A DNA stretch of 64,000 nucleotides from Temnopleurus reevesii (taxonomy: Eukaryota > Echinodermata > Echinoidea > Temnopleuroida > Temnopleuridae): NCBI GenBank assembly GCA_036244855.1, contig BQKZ01000301.1, positions 37,980 through 101,979 on the forward strand. Direction: 5' to 3'. This document shows, in pieces, positions 10,916-63,071 of the stretch; within the stretch, counting starts at the first letter, position 1, and each line of letters starts with the position of its first letter. Made by a program: the position numbers and the translations under genes. A model generated the notes under the pieces. The model made no database searches and had not been told where the DNA came from. It saw nothing but the letters and a program-made list of their open reading frames with translations.

Positions 10916-11923
10916 AGATCCGACATAGTAAGAGAGGGTGTGGGATCGGGAGAGATTGACATTTTGAGAGAAGGTGTGGGAGAGGGGGAGAAGAGGAGAA
11001 GTGGGATGTAGGAGGAGAGAAACACATTGTAATAGGGGTTCTTTGAGGGGCAGAGTGTTGGAGGGGATACATCTTGAACTGGGATGGGAGTGATAGACAA
11101 AGTGAATACAGGTGTAGAAGGGGGTGGACAGAAATTGTAAGAGGATGTGGGAGGAGGAGAGACATACGAGAGGGTATGGGAGGGGGAGACAGAGTATGAG
11201 GGTATGGGAGGGGAGACGGACTATATTGAACTTGATGGGGGCGGCAGACACAGCGAGAAAGTGTGGAAGGGGTGTAGGATCAGCATATTGGGGTCAAAGA
11301 GGCAGACAAGATTAGTGTGGGTGTGTCCCTGTAAAGGGACGAGACAGGCATAATGATGATTAATAGCAGGGTATAGGAGAGGAAACACAAACAGAATTGA
11401 CCCTCGAGAAGTTTTGGGGTGAGACATGAATGCGTGATAGAACCTAAGTAATGAGTAGTATTTTTTTTTCTAGAATCATGAATGTTTTAAACAATCTCAC
11501 GCCAGCCGGAATAAAGGTACACAATTTATTCAATTTTTAGATTAAGTTTATTTTGCACATAGTGAATTAGAATGGGCATTTCATTTTTAGTTGTAAGTAA
11601 ATGATTGATATAAATGTAAAATTCTAAACCAAACCTATCAGACGGAACTAAAATGAGCTTAGTTTCATTTGCTCCTCCCCTACCTTACTTTACAATAAAT
11701 AACGGAATTCCAATTTTTAGTTTAACTGGGAATTATCTGCGAGATACAATAAAGTATAATATATTTTGGCTTGTAATGTGAATTTTTGCTGTGAATTCAA
11801 TTTTACCTATTAAAGAAAGTATTTTGAAAGCATTTTCTCCAATTTCCCTGTAAATGGAATATTAAACAATTTACCGTTAATTTTCCCTTTGAACACCAAA
11901 GACATATGGGGAGATGCCAAATC

Positions 11924-11986
11924 TTTTTTTTTTTTGGGGGGGGGGGGGATGAGAATAAAGTATTATTCCCCCCCCCCAAAAAAAAA
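11924..11986. repeat. T12G13 / C10A9 hairpin
   Basis: A run of T followed by a run of G is mirrored, after a 20-base AT-rich loop, by C then A, giving a 19-bp perfect stem. Similar T-G or C-A junctions recur near 37590, 37884, 38363 and 44711. Confidence 0.8.
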
Positions 11987-12885
11987 CCCCACTATTTGAA
12001 ATATACATGATAAGGAAAATCATTATACAACATGTGATGTTCGTGAGTTTGTAAAGATAAGGCGAGAGAGAAATTGAGTTTTAAGGCTTGTATCATTCAG
12101 ATTTGAATGTCTCCACCTAAGTGGTATCGGAATAGATAAAATGTAGTGAGAAATAAAAACAGATAAGACAGGAATGGCAAAAGTTTGTCGAAGTCGAAAA
12201 TATTGAAGAGCGACCTCTTTCAGAGAGTGTTGGCAATGCACACACCCATTCATAATGCGATCACGTACATTTCCAATACACCGGCAAATTTCTACACGCA
12301 ACCTATGCAGATTGTATTGAAAACAGAAGACAGATGTGATGAATTTGCGACCGAAAATGTAAAATATCTTCGTTATTCTATTACTTTGCCACCATGCCTG
12401 ACGAAACATGAAAGAGAAGAACCAAGAAAGTGAGTAAAGTAAAATAATTATCTTTGATTAATGACTGAATACAGCTCAAGAAGTTATATTTATTAGATCA
12501 TTTTGGCGACCGCTTCTTCTTATCACGATCACGAGCTGCCCTGTTTTTCTCATGCACAAATCATATGGCCATGTATGGTGACATGATTTTTTGTTTCTTT
12601 TATAAACTATGGTAAGCTTTATGATGTGATGAGTTGTTGAATAAGCTTTAAATATAATGCTGCATAAGTCTGGTACATTAGCAATCATTAGGAATTACAT
12701 TAATATGATGTGCTGCAAATACAAATACAGTCTAACAATTATTGAATTAACATCAGTTTGGGTGCAGTGATTGAGTGAGCTCCTCATTTGTCTTTGTGAC
12801 TGTCATGACTGTGTGAGTGAGAGTGCTTAGACGAAATAAGGTCTCTGTGAACTTAAGTGAAAGGTCATGGGAGGTCCAAAGTCTG

Positions 12886-13762
12886 NNNNNNNNNNNNNNN
12901 NNNNNNNNNNNNNNNNNNNNNNNNNNNNNNNNNNNNNNNNNNNNNNNNNNNNNNNNNNNNNNNNNNNNNNNNNNNNNNNNNNNNNNNNNNNNNNNNNNNN
13001 NNNNNNNNNNNNNNNNNNNNNNNNNNNNNNNNNNNNNNNNNNNNNNNNNNNNNNNNNNNNNNNNNNNNNNNNNNNNNNNNNNNNNNNNNNNNNNNNNNNN
13101 NNNNNNNNNNNNNNNNNNNNNNNNNNNNNNNNNNNNNNNNNNNNNNNNNNNNNNNNNNNNNNNNNNNNNNNNNNNNNNNNNNNNNNNNNNNNNNNNNNNN
13201 NNNNNNNNNNNNNNNNNNNNNNNNNNNNNNNNNNNNNNNNNNNNNNNNNNNNNNNNNNNNNNNNNNNNNNNNNNNNNNNNNNNNNNNNNNNNNNNNNNNN
13301 NNNNNNNNNNNNNNNNNNNNNNNNNNNNNNNNNNNNNNNNNNNNNNNNNNNNNNNNNNNNNNNNNNNNNNNNNNNNNNNNNNNNNNNNNNNNNNNNNNNN
13401 NNNNNNNNNNNNNNNNNNNNNNNNNNNNNNNNNNNNNNNNNNNNNNNNNNNNNNNNNNNNNNNNNNNNNNNNNNNNNNNNNNNNNNNNNNNNNNNNNNNN
13501 NNNNNNNNNNNNNNNNNNNNNNNNNNNNNNNNNNNNNNNNNNNNNNNNNNNNNNNNNNNNNNNNNNNNNNNNNNNNNNNNNNNNNNNNNNNNNNNNNNNN
13601 NNNNNNNNNNNNNNNNNNNNNNNNNNNNNNNNNNNNNNNNNNNNNNNNNNNNNNNNNNNNNNNNNNNNNNNNNNNNNNNNNNNNNNNNNNNNNNNNNNNN
13701 NNNNNNNNNNNNNNNNNNNNNNNNNNNNNNNNNNNNNNNNNNNNNNNNNNNNNNNNNNNNNN
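12886..13762. other. assembly gap (877 N)
   Basis: Continuous N. Any open frame crossing it is meaningless. Confidence 1.
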
Positions 13763-15184
13763 CCTCAACACCAAAATTGAAGTCTGTCGTTGCTGGGGTT
13801 GACCTCTCAAGATTCTGACGTATTTCCGGTAGTTAGTGTTGGTTGCTGGTGTTGAATGTTGTCTGCTGAACCGAGGGTCACGGTCGGTGTTGACGATTCA
13901 CGTGCAATTTCCCCATTCTTCAACACCAACCCCTGGCCTAGGGATTGGGAAAATTGCGACTTCAAGTTCGGTTTCGATGTTGGTGGTGGTGTTGAAATAA
14001 TTTTCGATTTGCAGAATAGGAGCAGTGTTGCTTCAACAACTCCTGACATCACTTTACAGTGAAATTTGCTTGAAATAAAAACTAAAACCCCATGGTACAG
14101 TACTCTTTGTTGGGAGGCAATATTTTTCATTCTGAATTTTAAAAAGAATTACACAATTTGTACGATTTAAAGTCAGTGCGTCATGATCGACATGACTTCC
14201 GGTTGCGAGTGCGCTCAGACTGGTGTTGCGTATTGGCAACAACGATATTTGAAAATTTCCTTGCTTATGCACCTTGCCAAGGTCAGACCCACGGAACACT
14301 TTGTACGAATTTCCGATTCGTGTTGTCGTCGCTTGTAACTTTAATTCCTCCTCTCTTCAGCTTCCATTTTTCTAAAAATGTGCGAAACGCATACGTATGA
14401 GATAGCCGAGCTGCGAACTAGCGAAATATAACTTGATCGCTGGCTATTCTTCGCCAATCTTCTTAATCAAAATGGCCGAGGCAAGGCCATTCTCTGAACA
14501 TCATGTCGCCCCGTCTTTAAAATACATTAATTTGAGAATTTTGAACCAAAAATTATTTTATCGTCTACCTTTTCCCCGAGGCTTTGTGCGAGCACGTATG
14601 ACGTCACACGGTGATTGGGTTGGTGTTCAGCGATCGATATGGCAATCGTATCGCTTCTGTAAATTCACCAACAGTGTTGGATCTCGGTTTACAAGCTTTT
14701 TTGCTATCTCAACACCAACGCTAACACCAAACACTGTACTTGAAGTCACCCAATGTATACTGATGAATCCACATACAGAACACTTTAAAATTTCAAAGTC
14801 AATAACTTTGTTAACATATTTCAGCTATATGTATGAACAATCATGAACATGTTTTTAGATCTCACCATCATTCCAAACATTTCATATTTGCCGCAATTGC
14901 TGCACTTTAGCATGTGCATTTTTCTGTAGGTATGCGATTTCAATGCGCCTTTGGTATTAACATGCTGTCCGGAAATTGGATTTTCACTATAAGTTTTGAT
15001 TTTGTACTCCCAAAGATTTGGCATTCTTCTCAATCTCTGCATCTGAATCACTTTACATGCAGTTGGAGAGTTTCAGGAGAAACACTTCGTTTCTCTCAGC
15101 ACGCCAGCTTGCAGAAGAGTGTCTGGTCACGTAGAATGATGATGATATCTCATCATTTTTGGGTGAAAATCGACATCAATATCA

Positions 15185-15370
15185 ATAATAATAATAATAG
15201 ATGCAATTTATATAGCGCACGTATCCACTCTGCTGAGTGCTTTACATTATTATTACCCTGGCTTTAGCCCGGCAGCCATTCACGGCGCACTTGGCATTTC
15301 AAAGAATAAATATTCCTGCCATATGTATGACATCATCATACATATTCCCAGGTCTTGAATCAATGCCTTA
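15185..15370. mobile_element. SINE-like fragment with AATAAT / ATTTATATAGCGC end
   Basis: It begins with an ATA/ATAATA repeat, then CAATTTATATAGCGCACGTA, an AGTGCTTTACATTATTATTACCC segment, and a GGCAGCCATTCACGGCGC segment. The same order of motifs is present at 58409-58641 and, truncated, at 57599-57690, so this is a dispersed family. Confidence 0.6.
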
Positions 15371-18300
15371 CTGGACTTGTCACTGGCCCTTGTTTAAAAG
15401 GAAAAGTTGGAATCTAAGGCCTGAGATGTAATCAGAATTCTTGATTAACTGTAATCACTATTACTATCACTATCACCATAAAAGCCCCTAACAATGGATA
15501 TAGCTCAGTGACCCCACTTTAATCCCATTTTCATTGGGTTTATAGTGATAACGGGTAAGCCGATTTTTGTGACCTGTCTTTGCCAATTTGTTTAGATTAC
15601 TGTGTATTCTGAATGTGTAATTGTCGGTGTCTCCAGCAATAGTTGATCAAATTTGTTCGAAAATTGTTTGAACATTCTGTGATGTTCACATCCAGGAGAT
15701 CTTTAGAGGCTTTATTTTATTGAAAAGAAAAATATCTTGGTTAGTCTAGATGTACATGTACTTGTACTTTTAGAGTGAAAATGAAATTGGTTAAATCATG
15801 AACCTAAATGCATAGAATTCATAATAATCATTTTTTCATTACATTATTTCACAGGGTTTTGTGTCACCTCTAAATCCTTAAAAAACTAGAGAATTCACAG
15901 AAAAGGGTGAATCATCAAATAATTTTCAATTGCTTTAATTGTGAATAATACATGGCATTACATGTGGTACAGTATTTCTCTTAGGGTACCCAATAAACTG
16001 ATATTAGACCATGAAAAGTTTGAAAATGAAATTCACTGAATGCAACATCTACATGTACATGTACATAAAGTTATGAGTGTATAAATCCCCATGATAATAT
16101 CTTATTTCTGAAAATGTATTCAAATGTAAATAGATGGGTCTGATATCTGTTTATAAAGCCATAAGAATTCTCTTAATAATGAAAGAGTAGACAAGAGTAC
16201 ACTCTGTAGTATTTTACAAGACTGCTACTTGTACAATGAATCTGTTGAAAATTTATTCCCAGATGCTACCCGCCCCATTGAATTCCGTATCTGCAATGTA
16301 ATTGAACTTCAGAAAAAATTGTCAGTATGATATTATTTCAATGTAAACGGACTTGGTGTTTATTTATAGAGCCGTAAAAAAACTCCCACCGGTGGAAGAG
16401 TGAACAATAGTATTGTGGGAGAATGCCATTTGTGCAATGAACCAAAGGGGAGTCAATATGTTCACAGTTAATTTTGCAGTATGGAAACGGTATTCCAACG
16501 GAGGTCATAGTATACAATGTGCTGTGATTGTATGCTGTTGAGTGTGAACTTCACTTAATTCAAAATCTGATGGTCCAAGCTCACTTGTTTATGTGTGTGG
16601 TGATGCCTGTCGACTCTGATTTCAAGAATATGCTCCTTTTTTTCTTTCTAAATTTTGTTATCCATCCAAGCAAGCATGGGCCAGAGGAGGATTGTTTCAA
16701 CCTCAAACCAACTGAAACACAGCAATGCGAAAGAATTGTTCCACGAGCAATTCCCAAATACATGTAGGAAAGATTAAATGAAGACTGCCTCTCATGTCGT
16801 GTTCTTTTGTAGTATTTCAATATAAAATGTTTTACAATACAAATACTTTAGACTTAAACAAGTAGAAAACATACATGAACAATGGAACGGATAGTTCTAC
16901 TACCGATTTTACATGTACTTCAAATTGCCATTGCTATTGTGAAGCAGCATGCAAACCTTTACTGCTGCTTAAACACAGAGAAACCTTTCCCTCTTTAAAT
17001 ACTAATTTCTTGAAATAAATTACAGTTGTATGTACAGCATAATTCTTCTTTGACATGTCACATCATGCATGTGCACATGCCTTTTGAAAATCAGACAGTA
17101 CATTTTTATATGTAAATACTCTTTAACTGTATTCATGACATATGGAAATTTTATTCAGTAATGACGTTTTGTGAAAGCAAAATCAAAAGGACAAATGTAT
17201 GTGTTATGAAGAAGAAAACAAGACTGATTCCAAGTAATGAAGGGAGAAAGTGCTGGAATTTCTCCAGAGGAACTATTCATTATGCACACTCTTGAAATTG
17301 ACTGAAAGCTGCATTGTGTTGTATAGGGCTAAGTAGTGGAAAGCTTGAATTTAATTTGGAAAACAGCCTGGAGGCATGGCTGATATTTGAGTCATGTTGC
17401 TGGAGAGTGCAGAGCAGTCTTTCTCTGGGACTGAATTCAATTCCATTAATGCCAGTTCTGTGAGGGGGAAAGGAGGTGCATATCGATTTCCAAAGTTCAT
17501 CTTTAAAAAGTCTTTGAACTGTGAGAAAGAACAAAACATTGGATCTGAATGTTTGAAATTTAAAAGAAAAAGAAAGATCTCTACTGTTTTATAAGAAACA
17601 ATAATTTTTCCTGCTTGGGAGATGTAAATGTTCATTCGAGTAAAGAGATGCATAATCAGAAAGGTTAATTCTTTTTAAAGGTGAAAAGAGAGAGAGACAA
17701 ATAATCACAAATTTAAGTGTCCAGAGTTAGAGAGATGAAGTAGAAGTATCATATATATATTGCAAAAAGAATTATCTTTAAAGACTGACTCAAGGCCAGA
17801 AAGATCATGTGTTAATTAAATCAGAAAAATTAGATTAACCGATTAGATGAAAATTGAACCATATCAAACAATAGAGAAGAAAGTTTTGAACATTTCATTG
17901 ATATAACTCAGCAGTGATATTTCATGCAAATTGACAAGATGTGGTCACTTGTTGTACATGCATGTCATGCACTTTTTCTGCCAGTACATTTAGTTTATTA
18001 TATTTTATTGTTCTAAAGCTTCATTTTCCTGGCCCAGAACCAGGCAAAATTTTAGAAAAATCACATTTGAACTTTTTTCATTAATTTAAAATGTTATTGT
18101 GTAAAATTAGTAAATGTCAACAGGTCTGACACAGACTTCAAATCATTTTTCCTTTTGAACATTTTTCTTACATTCTACATCAAATGAGTTTGTACAACAA
18201 TCATATGTACATTTCAATAAAATCGACAGCAAAAATATATTTCTGAAATATTCAAATTTAATGTGAGTCACTTGATCACCCTCCCACCTTTCACTGATTT

Positions 18301-19362
18301 ATTGAGCTAGAATATCTAGATCAAGATTCGCATCCACATTATTTTGCGATATCTGTGTGTGAATGGCCAGGGTAGGGGGAGGGGGGCTGATATGAAGAAA
18401 GGTTTCAAGTAGAATTAGTATTGAATACCTTTTCTGCTATTCTATTTGTATTATTGATCTAAGAATCGTAGGAAGTGATATCCCTTAGTGCTTCATAGTG
18501 AAGCGAAAATCAGTAGCATCAGGCTCATGCATATTCACGAGGTTCTGGAGGGTTTTTGATGCTCAACATCTCTCCGCATCTCTCATCTCGTTGCCACTAC
18601 TGGGGATGCGGAGGATGATCATTGCAAATTCAGAATCGGAAAAGAGGCACTCTGATTCAGAGAGCGAGCAGCGTGCATGTGGAGGTTGATTTCGTGACGG
18701 TGTCCTCACACGCCACACACATTCTCACACTATTATGTTGGCTTATGCGTACTCACATGCATGTAAACACACACGTAGCACCACTACTGCAATGCACTCC
18801 AACACACACCAGTAATTCATGCACACGCAATTAATGCACACTCTGTGTGAGGGCACGGTGAGAGGAGAGAGGCAGAAGGAGAGTTGTTTCAGGAGGAGTT
18901 CGGGCTGGCATCACTTGTTCCCCTAGAAGTCACATTATTCAGCATCCCTCTACTCGTAGATGAAAATAGATATGTTGTAACCATTCCAATTTAGGAGAGT
19001 CTACAATATGGGATTTCATAGTGTGTAGAAGCTTGTTAGACTCCAATGGATTTGTACCTAGTTTTTGTGTTATGAAAGAGAACAAATAAAATACTGTATG
19101 AAGATGTATCCAGGAACAGGAAATTAAATGGAATTATGTAGGAAGGTAAGAATTGTGTTTCTGGCAATTAACATTGTATCATAAAATATTGTCATTAAAA
19201 ATCTGTTTACGTTTCATTTGTGATTTTCATGGATGTGCATTTCATGCTCTCAAATGCATAGGGGTTTAGAGTGCAGGACGGGGTGAGGCCTCCCCTCAGT
19301 TATATAATTTTTACATGTGAAGTGCGATGGAGAACTCTTTTTTTCCATCAACTGTGTGTACT

Positions 19363-19600
19363 CTGAGCAGAAAGGATTAAGGAATTTGAGCAAATAAACA
19401 ACTTTATACCAGTAACCACCATTAGCTTCATTAACACAAAAGAAAGTAGCTCCTTTATTCATTGTGTGATGCGTGTTTGATATTTCTCTGCAGAATAAGA
19501 GAGAAGGAATTTTTTTTTTTTTGTGTGTGTGTATCTAGCTATTGTGAATGCTTAAATGAAGTTGTTTACTTTGTGCAAATCATTTGTCCCTTCTGCTCAC
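19363..19600. mobile_element. palindromic MITE, family 3, copy 2
   Basis: The left arm CTGAGCAGAAAGGATTAAGG and the right arm ending CATTTGTCCCTTCTGCTCA are reverse complements over about 40 bases. Its size and arms match the copy at 8331-8560. Confidence 0.65.
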
Positions 19601-21593
19601 AGTAAGGAAAATAAGTTGGTTTGGATCTCGTCCAATGACATTAAAAATTAATTGGTTTGTTGGAAAAAGTTTTCCTTTTTATTATTTTTTGTTTTATTTG
19701 TCAAGCCCAATTCGCAAAGTGTATGTGAAGAAGGAAACCGCAAAAACAAAACAAAACAATTGTACATGATTTTTCAGTTTCAATTTCATGTTTACCTAGA
19801 AAATTACAGTGATTTTTTTTCAATTTTAGTGAAGAGAAAAAAAAGTTGACAAATTCAGGTCGTACCATTTTCAGAGGGTCAGTGGATGAGGGGCATTCAT
19901 TTTTTTTTGTTTCAGGCAACACTGAAGATGCCAACAAGATTTGTATATAGGCCTACCTTACTTTAATTTTAGCCTCTTTTGATTCTTCAGTTGGTACTAT
20001 AAAGATCGACTTGTAAAGGTCTCTGCGAATGCCGAACATCATCATACCAAAAATACATCGCACCTGTCTTGATGGAAAACAATCAATTGTCCAGTACAAT
20101 GGATTATTTCTGATCCTTATTTACCAGAATTTTTTGGGGGGGTTCAAGGTGGCACAATGTTTTTTCTATCAACATGTATGGAGTTTGTTACCCTTTATCC
20201 AAACGTAACTGACTCTCTCTCTCTCTCTTTCTCTCTAAAATGTCTGAAAAGGGTTTAAATGCAAAAATTTCATCCATATTGGGAATTAACTTCAAAATGG
20301 CAATGCAAGGTTTTACATATCATTAACATTTCCAGTACAGAGAACATGCATTGTATATCAGCATCAGATGTTGTCTTGTTCTGTCATACCTCAAAATTTT
20401 ATCCTGGGAGCTGGGGTATTTGAGAGAATCTTTAGCAAAGCTTTGAGGATCACATTCCCAGGTTTGTATGGAATTTGATCCTCTTGTTGGTTTAGACTTT
20501 AGAATCTGGTGGCTTTGATGAAATACTACAGTATGTGATGCATATTGATGCAAAGAAAAACCTTAACCCTTCCAGAGCTAAATGTTCATTGTAGTTGTTT
20601 TATAGTACCAAAGGAGCTGAGAGAATTTCAGACCTGGTTGGTATAGTATACAATGTAAATTTATCTGCAACGTGAACAGAATGGGATTATGGGTTAAATT
20701 TTCAATAGATCTGATCTTACATGTAGAAATCAATAAGGGGTTATTACCATTTTGAGTACTAACATTATTGAAAATGGCACAAATTAAATAATCTGAGGAT
20801 AGAACCTTAAAAATTGAAAAGGAGCGATTACAATTTTAGAGTAACCAGCCCCATATTTGACAACTGACTTTTCGACAACTCAATAAATCTATGGAAGACT
20901 TCCCTATTATTAAATGACATCTGATTTTTAAACAAATTGTATACATTGTATTACATGAAATCATCAAAAAATAATGTTATCCAACATGATAAGGATTACT
21001 ATTAGATTAAGAAGCTAGAAGCAAATAAACGTCTCATTCACAATCAACACTCGGAGCCTAAATTTGCGTTAGGCTCTGTACCTGGCTTTTTGGATGCGTA
21101 CTCTTCATGTCCATGTCCTTTACATGTATTTTTTAACCTTTGTACAAGTTGTATTTTGATTTATCTTCTGAAATGTATGAATTGTATTTTAAATTGATAT
21201 TTCAAAACACAAATAGGGATGTGTAGGGGAGTTGGGTTGGTGTATACTGCCAAGTAGCAAATTAGTATTAGTAAAAGAACCTTTTGTTTTACAGGCAGTA
21301 TAGACAACAGTGAATCCACTGTGCTTATACACTGTACATAATCTTTCAATGCACTTCTGTGACCTTGCATTGAAGCTGGGAATAGATTAAATCTCTAATG
21401 AGATAATGGATCATCATAGACCACGTTGATTACACTAATCTTTGACCACACTCTACATGTACCTCCTGCTGTTTGTTACCTGCACAATGGCCATATGTAT
21501 TGACAGCAGGTAGAAGGGATTATTTACATATTGTCACTTTGCAAAAGTAGTGTTCACTCTAGTAGGGTACATAAGTAGAGCCGAAACTTCAAG

Positions 21594-21833
21594 GTTTCAG
21601 AAACTATGAGAGTTTTACGGAAGCTTCTACGTGCAGCGCAAAGGCAAGTTGATACAATTCGCTTTCTCGTTCTACACAAGATGCCATTGCGAGTAAGTTC
21701 AAGTTGCCATATATTTCTTTGTTTACAAGTGGCCTCTCCCCTTTTTTCGACCAAAAAAAAAAGCGCTTTGGTTTACAACTTGCTGTCACGCTGCACATAT
21801 AAGCTTCCGTATGACTGTCATAGTTTCTGAAAC
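21594..21833. mobile_element. palindromic MITE, family 4 (single copy)
   Basis: Terminal inverted repeats of about 58 bases: GTTTCAGAAACTATGAGAG... on the left, and ...CATAGTTTCTGAAAC on the right. They share CGGAAGCTT, GTGCAGCG and GCAAGTTG. The 120-base middle has no coding capacity. Confidence 0.7.
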
Positions 21834-23098
21834 AATTTTTTTTTACTTTCGGTGGGAACCTAAAGTATTCTATTGAAGTGGGGGGGGGGGGTAATTATTC
21901 TTGATGTATGGTCTACTATAAATTCAGCACAATGCGTCCCCCATTTGAATAGAATCTGTCTTTTTCCCACATGAGTGCAGGTAGATATTCAACATCCCCT
22001 TATAACTTTGTGCTACAGGTGACATTAGGCATATGGACATGAGTGCCATTATCGCTAATTGATCACTTCATACATGTATATGAATATAGAATACTACCGT
22101 AGAGGAATATGACCTGTGCGTCAAGTGTATAAATTCCAACACACTCACGACTCATGTACATCATACACATGCTTCAATAGAATGTATTTGAGGATGTTTC
22201 ATTATACATACAATACATGCACAAAGGGAGATATCATGTGACACAATGAAATAGGCAAAGTTTGGCAGATAATTTCGGTTGACAAATAAACAGTTATCGT
22301 ATGAAGTTTGAAAAGTTCAAACTTGACTCTTTGAGTCCTATCAACACAAAATGCATGTCATACATGTAGCTAAATAAGTATTTTCAAACTGAAATGGTTT
22401 AGGGAAAATATTTAGATGAAAATTATTGTAATTGTGAAATTATTTGTACATTATTATAAAGTATTACACATCAAATGCCCTTTATTGGACCAGATGTAGG
22501 CCTAAGTGTAAGAAACATTGTGCTGTGCCCAATCTGTGAGTACTCACCTTTGTGTTCGAGCACACAGCTTCATTTCTTGTCAATTATTCATGGTTAATGA
22601 AATCTTGTCATTAAAATTTTGATCCTAAGAGTACATTGCACATGGATATATGAAGCAGATAATGATTAAGTTTTAACCAGAATTCAATTTCATAGTACCT
22701 AAAGACAGTATAAATTGCTTTTGTATTCTGCTTGTACATGTATACTGTACATGTAGTATACTATGGGGACCACTTTTGTGAAACAGTGTGCTTCATTCAT
22801 ACTTGTATGCCAGCATGTCAAGCCAGATGTGACAATTGATCAAGGGGTGATAATTGACCAATTTCCAGAACTTCAATGATCACTCGTAGGACGTTACCCA
22901 TGATCTAATTCTAGCCTTGTCGGCTCACTTCAAATGGCTGAAGTTTTTTGAGACCTTGATCGATGATCTTGGGTTTCATTTAGGAAGGAAGCATGTTTCC
23001 TTCAAAGGATTGTTAGAAGCTACCAGAATGATCATGATGTAAACATTAAAATGACAATTTTGAGACTTTAGCAACTACAAACACCAGAAGCAACATTT

Positions 23099-23230
23099 GA
23101 GCTCCAGTCACATAGGACCTGGAAGCAACACGATTCAACACTACTCTTTTTTCGGAGGCAGTTAACTGTAGATTTAATATAGAGTCGTGTTCAATTGTGT
23201 AGCTTCAGGGCTTCTATGTGACTGGGGCTC
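23099..23230. mobile_element. short palindromic MITE, family 2, copy 2
   Basis: GAGCTCCAGTCACATAG on the left mirrors CTATGTGACTGGGGCTC on the right. Inside are GGAAGCAACACGA and the central CAGTTAACTG palindrome, as in the copy at 10791-10915. It lies about 500 bases upstream of the likely KLC promoter. Confidence 0.7.
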
Positions 23231-23559
23231 TAGGTTCATCGATGGATATATGTAGTGTGTTAATCCAAGTCTTGTTATAGTACATGTAATTGTTGCTTGC
23301 GATTTCCTGTTATAGGAGTTAAACAATTTGTCAAAAGTTCAGTGAAAGTTTGACCTAATTTTGTCCATAACAGATATTCCAGATCATGAACTACATGCAT
23401 TTTGACTTATCTCTTTGATGATCTGTACAAACAGTAACACTGCACCAATCCTGAAAGTGAATATTTTTAGATAACCATTTGAATTAGTGGTATTAAGTTA
23501 ATTTCCCCCATTTCTCTCAATTCGTCTCTTCCATGTGCAGAAAATCCAAGATACACCTT

Positions 23560-23809
23560 CAGCTAGTGTGAGAGTGAGACGGTCATTCCTACGAGGTGAT
23601 TTTGATCTAACGCTCCGTGTCGGTTGCAGATAAATAGAGGCATCTAGCAGAGTAAACCAGTCGGGGCTTTCTCCCCATCTTCCCCTCTCCCCAACCAACT
23701 CCCCCTCCTTGTCTCGCCTACTGGAAGTTCTCCCACGCTCATCCCTTTTCCCCCACATCACCAACGACCGCATCATCACTTCCGCCGTACCACCACTACC
23801 AGTATCATC
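23560..23809 (+). promoter_or_regulatory. putative KLC promoter and 5' leader
   Basis: A comparatively GC-rich, C/T-rich block directly precedes the KLC start codon. A TATA-like ATAAATAG at 23630-23637 would place transcription near 23660, giving a leader of about 150 bases rich in CCCC and CTCC. No transcript data; the assignment rests on position and composition. Confidence 0.35.

Positions 23810-63071
<39,262 letters not shown>

Larger units (their letters stand above)
10020..11430. repeat. GA-rich minisatellite-like region
   Basis: Irregular repeats built on GACATAGTGAGAG and GGTGTGGGAGGGGGA, period roughly 30-45 bases, purine-rich on the plus strand. Two MITEs are inserted inside it (10419-10593 and about 10791-10915). 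The many minus-strand open frames are Ser/Pro/Leu-rich artefacts of the repeat. Confidence 0.75.
8749..23600. other. intergenic region between eIF5 and KLC
   Basis: About 15 kb without a convincing gene. It holds the eIF5 3' UTR at its start, a GA-rich satellite (10020-11430), a T/G-C/A hairpin (11924-11986), an assembly gap (12886-13762), a stretch rich in CAACACCA/TGTTGGTG motifs (13763-14735), a SINE-like copy (15185-15370) and four MITE copies. Open frames here (for example 12023-12409 on the minus strand and 14433-14846 on the plus strand) resemble nothing I recognise. Confidence 0.6.

Noticed and set aside
10083..11427. Several minus-strand open frames of 60-120 residues
   Set aside because: Low-complexity Ser/Pro/His/Leu sequences that mirror the GA-rich satellite.
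12023..12433. Open frames on both strands with a Kozak-like GCCACCATG and a GTGAGT nearby
   Set aside because: The ATG at the Kozak-like site is followed by a stop after five codons, and neither long frame resembles a protein; an unrelated non-coding exon cannot be excluded.
12817..13818. Open frames of over 300 residues on both strands
   Set aside because: They consist of N characters across the assembly gap.
14433..14846. 137-residue plus-strand open frame
   Set aside because: No recognisable domain, no splice or promoter context, and it crosses a stretch of CAACACCA-type repeats.
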